NCBI RefSeq assembly: GCF_019966515.1
Contig: NZ_JAIMIB010000003.1
Location: 310,001 to 374,000, forward strand
Reading direction: 5' to 3'
DNA length: 64,000 nucleotides
From: Roseovarius aestuarii
GTDB lineage: Bacteria; Pseudomonadota; Alphaproteobacteria; Rhodobacterales; Rhodobacteraceae
In this document: positions 35,545-43,058 of the stretch, in pieces
How positions within the stretch are numbered: the first letter of the stretch is position 1
Layout: each line of letters opens with the position of its first letter
Made by a program: the position numbers and the translations under genes
Notes under the pieces: model-generated
Told to the model about the DNA's origin: nothing
The model's database searches: none
The model's input: the letters and a program-made list of their open reading frames with translations, nothing else

Positions 35545-35987
35545 AATCTCATGAAATCAATACCTTAGTGATTGTTTGCGCCCAGTGCGACAAACAAGTG
35601 AGACATTTTGCTTGCAAAACCCTGCATATCTGAGCCTGTCCAGACACGGCATTTGGTACTTCCGCTGGCCCATCCTAAAGCAACTCCATCCCGCCTCTAA
35701 GGCTACAGATGTCAAGGTGTCCTTGGGCGCACGTGTCCCGACGGTAGCACGGCAGCTATCATGGGTGCTGGTATTCAACGCCCCTCGTGCTATCGATTGG
35801 GATCGTTTCAGGTCGTCGAATTGAGGTATTGTGGCGCGTAATTTGCTGAATACCAGAGGCTTACGAGCGGATCACCGCATACCAAACGCCCCGGCTGAGC
35901 GCAACATTGCTCAAGCTTGACCGAGTTCTGGACAAGAAAACTACCGCTTCGATAGTATCAAACCGTTAATTTATTTTTGCGGAGGTT
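35545..35987. other. Gene-poor tract after tRNA-Ala
   Basis: About 440 bp between the tRNA and the VPLPA-CTERM gene. Apart from the integrase remnant at 35576-35824, I see no gene, no copy of the tRNA 3' end and no IS-like inverted repeats. It reads as decayed DNA at a tRNA integration spot. Confidence 0.5.
35576..35824 (+). pseudogene. Truncated phage/island integrase N-terminus
   Basis: The frame encodes about 82 residues, from a TTG at best. YLSLSRHGIWYFRWPI followed by ATDVKVSLGARVPTVARQLS resembles the N-terminal part of tyrosine site-specific integrases (the YLxxRxGxYYFR...SLGTRxPxxA pattern). The SAM-like core-binding domain and the whole catalytic domain with its Arg-His-Tyr residues are missing: the frame ends at a stop at 35822-35824 and no continuation is seen. 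Position 32 bp after tRNA-Ala is where such integrases sit, so this is probably what is left of an excised or decayed island. Confidence 0.6.
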
Positions 35988-35990
35988 TTG

Positions 35991-36641
35991 ATGAAACGTT
36001 TAGCAGATTATATGAAAAAAACTCTCGCAGGCATTTTCTTGGCGGGGATAGTCTCAACAGGTGCGTCGGCCACGACCATTACGTTCGACACAATGCCGCA
36101 CTCGGTATTTGCGCCAACGCCGCAAATACATATCGAATCCGGATATCAGATCACTCCGACCAGTTCATTCGCCACTTTCGGTAGCTTCGGCAGTGGCGGA
36201 TTGCACCTCGATATCTGTTGCGGGCCATTTTCTTCGGGAGTCCAGTTGAGCCGGGTTGGCGGTGGTCTTTTCTCTGTGAACTCGCTTGACCTGTCCCTTT
36301 ATCAAGATACGGCGCTTCTGCCGTCTTGGGTACATTTCGTGTCTTTCACGGGCTTCCGAAATAATGTGGCCGTGGCGGCGTTGTCGGGCGGCTCGGGGCT
36401 TCCGGGCACGCTTACGTTCGGGTCTGCCTTCGCCGCGCTTGATCGCCTGGTTATCGACACGTTGGCAATACCAGCGTCGTTTGATCCCTTCATCGATTAT
36501 CATTTAGATGTTGATAATATCGTCGTTACAAGTGTGGCGGCGGTGCCTCTGCCCGCAGCTATCTGGTCCTTGCTCGCAGGGTTGGGGCTACTGGTGTCGC
36601 TGAAAGCGGTCCGTCGTCGCCTCAGGCCGACAGGCTGTTGA
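35991..36641 (+). CDS. VPLPA-CTERM sorting-signal surface protein
   Basis: 216 residues from the ATG at 35991, five bases after GGAGG. An N-terminal signal peptide (about 1-28, ending ASA) is followed by a beta-rich secreted domain with two adjacent cysteines (DICCGP). The C-terminus is VPLPAAIWSLLAGLGLLVSL followed by a basic RRRLR cluster, the VPLPA variant of PEP-CTERM signals that are processed by exosortases. The protein is thus probably anchored, then trimmed and released or linked to exopolysaccharide. No exosortase gene is in the window. Confidence 0.85.
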   Translation: MKRLADYMKKTLAGIFLAGIVSTGASATTITFDTMPHSVFAPTPQIHIESGYQITPTSSFATFGSFGSGGLHLDICCGPFSSGVQLSRVGGGLFSVNSLDLSLYQDTALLPSWVHFVSFTGFRNNVAVAALSGGSGLPGTLTFGSAFAALDRLVIDTLAIPASFDPFIDYHLDVDNIVVTSVAAVPLPAAIWSLLAGLGLLVSLKAVRRRLRPTGC

Positions 36642-37941
36642 AGGCCTGATCAAGCCCCTCATAGACCTGTTCGACGTCGTCAAGTGACAGACACATCGGC
36701 GGGACCATGCGCAGACACGACTGGTAGGCGCCTGACTTTGATAAGATCAGGCCGCTTTCGCGGCAGGCTTCGAATACTGCTGCCGTTGTGTCGGGATCGG
36801 GTTCTTTGGTCTTGCGGTCCTTGACCATTTCGATCGCCAGCATCAGTCCGCGACCGCGCACGTCACCGATCGCAGCATGACGTTCTTTGAGCACATGCAG
36901 GCGCTTGAGCAAGGCGGCGCCTACCTGCCGGGCATTGTCTTGTAGATTATCTTCCTTGATCACCTGCAGCACTGCGCGCCCCGCCGCGCAAGAGGTCGGG
37001 TTGGCGCCGTAAGTGTGGAACATGAATTTTTCGGCCATGGGGGCGGCGATGTGTTTACGTGTCACCACTGCGCCCAGTGGGAAGCCGTTACCGATGCCCT
37101 TGGCCATAACAACGATGTCGGGAATCACGCCGTCGCGTTCAAAGCCCCACATATGATCACCGGTCCGGCCAAAACCGGCCTGCACCTCATCGGCGATCAA
37201 GAGGCCACCTTTGGCCCGCACACGTTCGGCTGCGCCGGACATGTAGCCCTTGGGCATCTCCACGATCCCGCCATACCCCTGAACGCTTTCGATAAACATA
37301 CCGGCCACCCTACCTGAGGTGGCAGTATCAATGGTACGCTCGATCTCGTCCAAATAAGGCGCAGCTCCGGCATGTTCACCAAAGATGCCCCGGTACTGAT
37401 TGGGCTCTGCCACAAAGGCGACATTGCCGGGCATGCCAGGGTGACGCCAGCCGCTGATCCCGGTGATCGATTGCGCTGCCGCCGTGGGACCGTGGTAGGC
37501 AGTACGCAACGCCAACAGATCCAGATTGCCGGTATAGGTGCGCGCCATGGTCATGGCGAGATCGATTGCCTCGGCACCCGAATTGGTGAAATGTACCACC
37601 CATTCGATGTCACCATCGGGATTGGGCATCGTAGCGGCCAGCTCCTGCGCAAAATGGGCGGGAACGGGATGATAGAACATGGTTGTGCAATGGGTCAGTT
37701 CCTGGGCCTGCTCCATCGCGGCCGCGACGACTTTGGGGTGGCTGTGGCCGACAGAAATACAGACATTCATCCCCAGAAGATCGGTATATTTGCGCCCCTC
37801 GACATCCCATAGATACTGCATTTGACCCTTTTTGAAGACCATGGGGTCTTTGAACGGAACAAACTTGCGCTGTGACGCGGCATAGTAGGTGTCACGCCGC
37901 TCTGCGGTTTCGTTGAGCGTCCAGTCGGTGTGTAATGTCAT
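36622..37941 (-). CDS. Class III (AGXT2-like) aminotransferase
   Basis: 439 residues from the ATG at 37941, with GGGAGAA upstream. It is a PLP fold-type I class III enzyme: HFTNSGAEAIDLAMTMAR (substrate/PLP phosphate region), IADEVQAGFGRTG (Asp to PLP N1) and VVMAKGIGNGFPLGAV (Schiff-base Lys). Overall it resembles alanine-glyoxylate aminotransferase 2, whose relatives accept beta- and omega-amino acids and methylated arginines. It overlaps the MttB-like gene stop by 4 bp (ATGA), so both work in one pathway. The last 20 bp overlap the convergent VPLPA gene. Confidence 0.88.
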   Translation of the reverse strand: MTLHTDWTLNETAERRDTYYAASQRKFVPFKDPMVFKKGQMQYLWDVEGRKYTDLLGMNVCISVGHSHPKVVAAAMEQAQELTHCTTMFYHPVPAHFAQELAATMPNPDGDIEWVVHFTNSGAEAIDLAMTMARTYTGNLDLLALRTAYHGPTAAAQSITGISGWRHPGMPGNVAFVAEPNQYRGIFGEHAGAAPYLDEIERTIDTATSGRVAGMFIESVQGYGGIVEMPKGYMSGAAERVRAKGGLLIADEVQAGFGRTGDHMWGFERDGVIPDIVVMAKGIGNGFPLGAVVTRKHIAAPMAEKFMFHTYGANPTSCAAGRAVLQVIKEDNLQDNARQVGAALLKRLHVLKERHAAIGDVRGRGLMLAIEMVKDRKTKEPDPDTTAAVFEACRESGLILSKSGAYQSCLRMVPPMCLSLDDVEQVYEGLDQAFNSLSA

Positions 37942-39458
37942 CTGTTTTCTCCCTCGATTTCCCGGCTGCGGCGGGCGACGAAATCGTCCAGCGCCTCGCG
38001 GATGCCGGTATCTATTTCCGGCGGTTGATAATCGTCGAGCAACTGCTTCACCCGCGCCGAGGCACGCTCCTGCTGCCACAAACCACCTTCGGCGTGCCAT
38101 TGTTCATAGGTGCCATTGTCAGACATCTCGCCCATCCAGAAGGCGCTTTCGAAATTCTCTTGCGTATGGGTGGCGCCGAGGAAATGACCGCCGGGTTCCA
38201 CCTCGAAAAACGCATCCATCGCCTGTGCCGCCTCGGAAAAATCCACGCCCTTGACGAACTGCTGCATGGCGGAACAGCGATCAGCGTCCATCACGATCTT
38301 CTCGTAGCCGGTCGTCAGAAGCCCCTCAAGGCAGCCGGTGGCGTGGATGATGAAATTTACGCCCGCCAGTGCCGCGCCCATCAATTGAGCCTGGGATTCG
38401 TATCCAGCTTGAGCGTCCGGCACTTTGGATGCCGTCAACCCGCCCACCGAATGGAACGGCAGGCCCAGCCGGTCGGCCAGTGTCTTGGCGCACATCTGAA
38501 ACTGTGTGCCTTCCGGAGTGCCAAATGTCGGCGCACCAGTCTTGAGTGAAATGGGTGAGAAAAACGTGCCAAAAGCCGCCGGTGCCCCTGGGCGGATTAT
38601 CTGGATCAGCGCGACGCTCGCCATGACCTCGGCCAGCACCTGTGCCAGCGTCGCCGCGACCGAGACCGGCGACATCGCCCCGCCAAGCACGAAAGGTGAG
38701 ACAACCGTGCATTGCCCGGCCCTGGCGTATTCCTTCAGCGCCCACAGCATGGTTTCATCCATAACAAGCGGGGCGTTGGTGTTGACGACGGAATAGAGCA
38801 CGCAATTCCGGTCCACGAAATCCGCGCCCATGACGAGTCGGCACATTTCGATTGTGTCGCGGGCGCGCTCCGGGGCGGTGACCGCACCCATGAAGGGTTT
38901 GTCATTCATCGTCAGATGAGCGTGCGCCATGTGAAGGTGGCGCAGGGGAACCGGCACATCGACCGGCTCGACCACAACGCCACCAGAATGGTTCACCGGC
39001 CCCAGTTGATGATGCAGCTTGGTGATGTTCCTGAAATCGTCGAGCGTCGCATAGCGGCGACCGCCGTCCATATCGTGCACGAATGGCGGGCCGAAACTGG
39101 GGGCATAGACCTGAGCATTGCCACCGATCTGGATCGAGCGTTCGGGATTGCGGGCGTGTTGGGTAAACACGCTTGGCGCGGTTTTGATCTTGTCCCGGCA
39201 CCAGCCGGGATCAAACCGCACCCGTTCACCGTCCACGCGGGCGCCGTGGATCTTGAACAGGTCCAGCGTTTCCAGGTCACCCCGAAATTCCATCCCGATC
39301 TCATCCAGTATCCGGTCGGCGTTGCGCTCAATGATGGCGATGGCCTCGTCGTCGATCAGGCTGACCATGCCGATTTTCCGCGCCGTGTAGGGGCTGCAAA
39401 CGCTTTGTCTGGCTGATCGGGCAGCCATGCGATCCTTGCGTCCGGCGCGTCGGCCCAT
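37938..39458 (-). CDS. Trimethylamine methyltransferase (MttB) superfamily protein, non-Pyl
   Basis: 506 residues from the ATG at 39458 (MGRRAGRKDRM; basic N-termini like this are usual in the family), with AGGGA nine bases before; a TTG at 39515 has no ribosome site. The MttB barrel pattern is seen in ILDEIGMEFRGD, SFGPPFVHDMDGGRRYATL and GCLEGLLTTGYEKIVMDADR. There is no in-frame TAG, so it lacks pyrrolysine and belongs with the MttB homologues that demethylate quaternary amines such as glycine betaine (MtgB). No cognate corrinoid protein or activase is encoded nearby. The substrate is unknown; the adjoining demethylating flavoproteins suggest a betaine or N-methyl amino acid. Confidence 0.85.
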   Translation of the reverse strand: MGRRAGRKDRMAARSARQSVCSPYTARKIGMVSLIDDEAIAIIERNADRILDEIGMEFRGDLETLDLFKIHGARVDGERVRFDPGWCRDKIKTAPSVFTQHARNPERSIQIGGNAQVYAPSFGPPFVHDMDGGRRYATLDDFRNITKLHHQLGPVNHSGGVVVEPVDVPVPLRHLHMAHAHLTMNDKPFMGAVTAPERARDTIEMCRLVMGADFVDRNCVLYSVVNTNAPLVMDETMLWALKEYARAGQCTVVSPFVLGGAMSPVSVAATLAQVLAEVMASVALIQIIRPGAPAAFGTFFSPISLKTGAPTFGTPEGTQFQMCAKTLADRLGLPFHSVGGLTASKVPDAQAGYESQAQLMGAALAGVNFIIHATGCLEGLLTTGYEKIVMDADRCSAMQQFVKGVDFSEAAQAMDAFFEVEPGGHFLGATHTQENFESAFWMGEMSDNGTYEQWHAEGGLWQQERASARVKQLLDDYQPPEIDTGIREALDDFVARRSREIEGENR

Positions 39459-39569
39459 CCTTTGTATTCCCTGGTAACTGGCGTTCAGACCGCGCCAGAG
39501 CTTCAATTTAGTCAATAAATGACGAGGAAAAGGCGTTTTGCACAGGGTTAATCAATATCATTAAAATTA

Positions 39570-39586
39570 CTAATTCCGAGGATTAG
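39570..39586. promoter_or_regulatory. CTAAT/ATTAG inverted repeat before mttB-like gene
   Basis: CTAAT (39570-39574) and ATTAG (39582-39586) flank seven bases, overlapping the LysR stop codon and about 110 bp upstream of the mttB-like start. The dyad has the T-N11-A form of LysR boxes, and the same half-sites recur in the divergent promoter at 40564-40578. Confidence 0.45.
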
Positions 39587-40548
39587 CAATGATATATGAC
39601 TTCGTGTTGCAATGACGGGAATCTCAGGTCGAAATTCTCGCGCAACAATCGTGTACAGGTTTGTGCCACGCGGATCGGGATATCGCCAAGTTCGGTATCG
39701 CGCGCGACGACCGAGATCGAGCGTCTGAAACCGGGCATCGGCAGGGGTTCGATCCGCAATCGCATCCCTTCCGCAATCGCATCTATTAGCAGGCTGGGCG
39801 TCAGAATAGCAAAACATTTTCCTGTCGTTACCGATGCGACAATCATCGACGCCCTGTCGGCTTCCATCGTGCGAGGCAGGTTCACCCGGCAGCGGAGCAA
39901 ATGCTGATCCGTCCGCCGGCCCGCCAGAGCATCCGGGCTGAACCGGACCAGAGATAACTGGCTTGCAACCGTATCAATATCATCAACCCGACCGTCATAG
40001 CTTTCCGGAACCACAAGGTAGAATGGCTCATCCAGAACAGAAATACATGTAAATTCAGATAGATCGAACTGTGGATCTGCTGTAACCGCCAGATCGACCT
40101 GTCGGGATTTCAGCGCTAGCTCGTGATCTCCCGCCAAACCTGCGGACAGGTTAAGTTCAGGAATTGCCAACTCGTTCCTGACCATATCGTAAACGCCGGT
40201 TGTCAACGTAGTGGCAATCGACGCCAGCATCGCAATCCGCAAAATTGGCATCGAGGTGGACTGGATGTGACGCAATTCCGAGCGCAGATCTTCGATCTCA
40301 TTCAGGATGCGGTAACCGCGTCGCTGCAGGATCTGACCCGCATGGGTCAACACAATCGGCCGCGTCGACCTGTCGAACAGCGGTGCGCCAAGTGACCATT
40401 CCAGTTTCTTGATCTGCTGCGAAACGGCGGATTGGGTCATCCCGAGAGCTGCGGATGCCTCGGTCACATTGTGCATTTCGCCCACAGTCATGAAGACTTC
40501 GATCGCCCGAAACAGGTTAATTTCGGACTCAGTCTGCTTTCTTTTCAC
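39583..40548 (-). CDS. LysR-family regulator of the methylamine-type cluster
   Basis: 321 residues from the GTG at 40548, which has GGGA upstream; a longer frame from the ATG at 40611 would run through a probable operator and closer to the divergent promoter. The HTH is NVTEASAALGMTQSAVSQQIKKLEW, followed by a type 2 periplasmic-binding-like effector domain (about 95-300). It lies between the mttB/aminotransferase pair and the divergent flavoprotein pair and most likely controls both, sensing the substrate or an intermediate. Confidence 0.85.
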   Translation of the reverse strand: MKRKQTESEINLFRAIEVFMTVGEMHNVTEASAALGMTQSAVSQQIKKLEWSLGAPLFDRSTRPIVLTHAGQILQRRGYRILNEIEDLRSELRHIQSTSMPILRIAMLASIATTLTTGVYDMVRNELAIPELNLSAGLAGDHELALKSRQVDLAVTADPQFDLSEFTCISVLDEPFYLVVPESYDGRVDDIDTVASQLSLVRFSPDALAGRRTDQHLLRCRVNLPRTMEADRASMIVASVTTGKCFAILTPSLLIDAIAEGMRLRIEPLPMPGFRRSISVVARDTELGDIPIRVAQTCTRLLRENFDLRFPSLQHEVIYHC

Positions 40549-40563
40549 TTTCTGATCCCGTGC

Positions 40564-40578
40564 ATTAGATTTTCTAAT
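40564..40578. promoter_or_regulatory. ATTAG/CTAAT inverted repeat in divergent promoter
   Basis: ATTAG (40564-40568), five bases, CTAAT (40574-40578), 93-107 bp before the first flavoprotein start and just upstream of the preferred LysR start. The half-sites match the dyad before the mttB-like gene, suggesting one regulator for both promoters. Confidence 0.45.
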
Positions 40579-40670
40579 TTTGAGAATGATTTCTTGCGAT
40601 GCGCCCTGCAAAAGTCAATCGTCACGTCAACAGTTGCCCTACCGGGACACCTGGCAGCATTGGGACGTTT

Positions 40671-43058
40671 ATGAACGATGTCATCATCATTGGCGGTGGC
40701 GCTATCGGCCTGAGTCTTGCCTACCATCTGGCCGGACGGGCCAAGATCACTGTTCTGGAACGTAACCAACTGACATCCGGCACCAGCTGGCATGCCGCCG
40801 GCATCGTCGGCCCGCTTCGGGCGACGCCCAACATGACTCGCTTGGCGATGTATGCAGGCGAGCTGTTTCCGAAGTTGGAGGAAGAGACGGGCCTTTCTAC
40901 TGGGTACCGGAAGACCGGCGGATACTGGCTGGCGCGCGCCCCGGAACGGATGGATGAATTGCATCGCATCGCAGCACTTGGGCGGCAATTCGGGCTGACC
41001 CCGGACGTCATTCGCCCCGCAGACATAAACCTGCCCGGATTGAACACCGATGGTCTGGTGGGGGCGTTGGCCGTGGCCGAGGATGCCAATGTCAATCCGG
41101 TTGATCTGTGCATGGCCTATGCCAGGGCGGCGCGTACTAACGGAGTGAATATCCGCGAAGATGCGCCGGTGTCCCGCCTGCTTGTGGATGATCGTCGCGT
41201 GATCGGTGTGGCGCTTGCCGACGGTACCGAGCTTTTCGCCGATCAGGTGGCGCTCTGTGCCGGGGCCTGGTCGAAATCGCTGACTGATGCGATCGGTGCC
41301 GCGCTGCCCCTGCAGGCGGTCGAACACATGTATGTCGTGACCGAACCCATGCCTGACCTGCCCAACCCCTATCCGGTATTGCGTGATCTGGACCGCGGGT
41401 TTTACGTCAAGGGCGACGCCGGAAAACTGGTTATCGGCGGGTTCGAACCCGGTGCCAAGGTCTGGAACGCGCTTGGCCCTGAAGGGGACCGACCGTTTCT
41501 GGAACTGCCCGAGGATTGGGATCAGTTCATGCCGTTCATGGAAGGTGCACTGAGCCTGATCCCGGCGCTGGCCGACACCGGCATTCAACATTTCATGAAT
41601 GGCCCCGAAAGTTTCACCAACGACACCCGGCCCTATATCGGGCGTATGCCAGAACTGGGCGGGCTTTACGTTGCGGCGGGTATGAATTCGATCGGGATAA
41701 TGTCCTCCGCCGGGGTCGGGCGGGTGTTGGCAGACTGGATGGAGCGCAACGAACCACCGATGGACATGTGGGAGGTGGATGTGGCCCGGGTCGATCCGCT
41801 GACGGCGGCGGCGGGCCATATCGAGGCTCGCATGCAAGAGGCCGTATCTGACGCCTTTGCCCTGCATTGGCCGTTCAAGCAACCACGGGCGGGTAGGGGG
41901 CTGCGCACATCCATGCTGCATGACCGGTGGCAGGCGGTTGGTGCTGAGTTCGGACTGACCGCAGGATGGGAACGTGCCTTGTGGTACGCCGCCGACCAGC
42001 GCGAACGCAATCTGCCCTATTCCGTGGGCGATCAGCCGTGGTATCCGATTGCCTGCCGCGAGGCCGCGCAAATGGAAACCGGCACCGCCCTGATTGATCT
42101 GACACCGTTTGGCAAGTTCGACATCTTGGGACCCGATGCTCTGAAGCTGATGCAATATCTGGCAACCGGTAACGTCGATGTCGACATCGGGCGGGCGGTT
42201 TATACACCGCTTCTGAATAGCGCAGGCGGGATCGAGGCCGATACCACCATCACCCGGCTGGGCGCCGGGCATTTCCGCATGACATCAGGCGCGGCGACCC
42301 GGCAAAAGGATATGGCCTGGTTGCGCCGCCATGCCGAAGGCCGCGATGTCGAAGTCAGGGATGTCACCGAAGCCGAAGCTGTAATCGGAGTGATGGGCGC
42401 CGGATCGCGCGCTCTGTTGCAAAGGCTAAGTGACGCAGATTGGGTGAATTTCGACTTTGCCACTGCGCGCAATGTGCTGATAGCGGAGCATAAGGCACGT
42501 GCCACGCGGGTCAGTTTCGTTGGCGAGCTGGGCTGGGAACTGAACCTCATGCAAGAACATGCCGCCCCGGTCTTCGATGCGCTTTATGCCGCGGGTGCCC
42601 GGCCTTTGGGCCATTTTGCCGTAGATGGATGTCGGATCGAGAAGGGCTTCAAACATTGGGGGCACGATCTTGGATCCGACATTACACCGCTGGAGGCAGG
42701 GCTGGGGTTTACCATAGACTGGCGCAAGGACTTTCTCGGCAAAGCGCGTCTGGAAAAAGCGCGTAAGGATGGCATTGCCCGGCGGTTGTGTCTGTTTGAG
42801 CTCAAGAACAACCCGCTTGTGTTGCACGACGAACCGATTGTGGAGGATGGCAAGGTGGTAGGTTTGACCACATCCGGCGCAAAAGGGATGCGGACCGGCC
42901 TGACGCTTGCCTTTGGTCTGATCGACATTCGCCCGGGCGAAAAAATCACCCAAACAGCGGCGCGCAGCTTTGAAATCGACATCGCGGGGGCGCTCTATCC
43001 GGCGCAGGTGCTGGTGCGCCCACCTTTCGACCCAAGTGGTAAGCGGATGAAGGCATGA
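40671..43058 (+). CDS. FAD/GcvT-type demethylating dehydrogenase 1 (DMGDH/SARDH-like)
   Basis: 795 residues from the ATG at 40671. The N-terminal DAO-type FAD domain (about 1-370) has VIIIGGGAIGLSLAYHL (Rossmann loop) and TSWHAAGIVG, whose His matches the residue that binds FAD covalently in dimethylglycine dehydrogenase. The C-terminal half (about 420-790) is a GcvT-type aminomethyltransferase fold with FVGELGWELNLMQEH and the end VLVRPPFDPSGKRMKA. Enzymes of this kind oxidise an N-methyl group and pass it to tetrahydrofolate as methylene-THF. The likely substrate is a tertiary or secondary N-methyl amino acid; identity unknown. Confidence 0.9.
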   Translation: MNDVIIIGGGAIGLSLAYHLAGRAKITVLERNQLTSGTSWHAAGIVGPLRATPNMTRLAMYAGELFPKLEEETGLSTGYRKTGGYWLARAPERMDELHRIAALGRQFGLTPDVIRPADINLPGLNTDGLVGALAVAEDANVNPVDLCMAYARAARTNGVNIREDAPVSRLLVDDRRVIGVALADGTELFADQVALCAGAWSKSLTDAIGAALPLQAVEHMYVVTEPMPDLPNPYPVLRDLDRGFYVKGDAGKLVIGGFEPGAKVWNALGPEGDRPFLELPEDWDQFMPFMEGALSLIPALADTGIQHFMNGPESFTNDTRPYIGRMPELGGLYVAAGMNSIGIMSSAGVGRVLADWMERNEPPMDMWEVDVARVDPLTAAAGHIEARMQEAVSDAFALHWPFKQPRAGRGLRTSMLHDRWQAVGAEFGLTAGWERALWYAADQRERNLPYSVGDQPWYPIACREAAQMETGTALIDLTPFGKFDILGPDALKLMQYLATGNVDVDIGRAVYTPLLNSAGGIEADTTITRLGAGHFRMTSGAATRQKDMAWLRRHAEGRDVEVRDVTEAEAVIGVMGAGSRALLQRLSDADWVNFDFATARNVLIAEHKARATRVSFVGELGWELNLMQEHAAPVFDALYAAGARPLGHFAVDGCRIEKGFKHWGHDLGSDITPLEAGLGFTIDWRKDFLGKARLEKARKDGIARRLCLFELKNNPLVLHDEPIVEDGKVVGLTTSGAKGMRTGLTLAFGLIDIRPGEKITQTAARSFEIDIAGALYPAQVLVRPPFDPSGKRMKA

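Noticed and set aside
35545..36000. Direct repeat of the tRNA-Ala 3' end as an attachment site
   Set aside because: I saw no second copy in the stretch that I read downstream; a computed search of the whole window would be needed to be sure.
37938..39458. Pyrrolysine-containing MttB
   Set aside because: No in-frame TAG occurs in the gene, so it is a non-Pyl homologue. This also argues against reading the dgcN TAG as pyrrolysine.
40545..42272. 575-codon open frame antisense to the first flavoprotein and LysR start
   Set aside because: No domain features; both sense genes are well supported.
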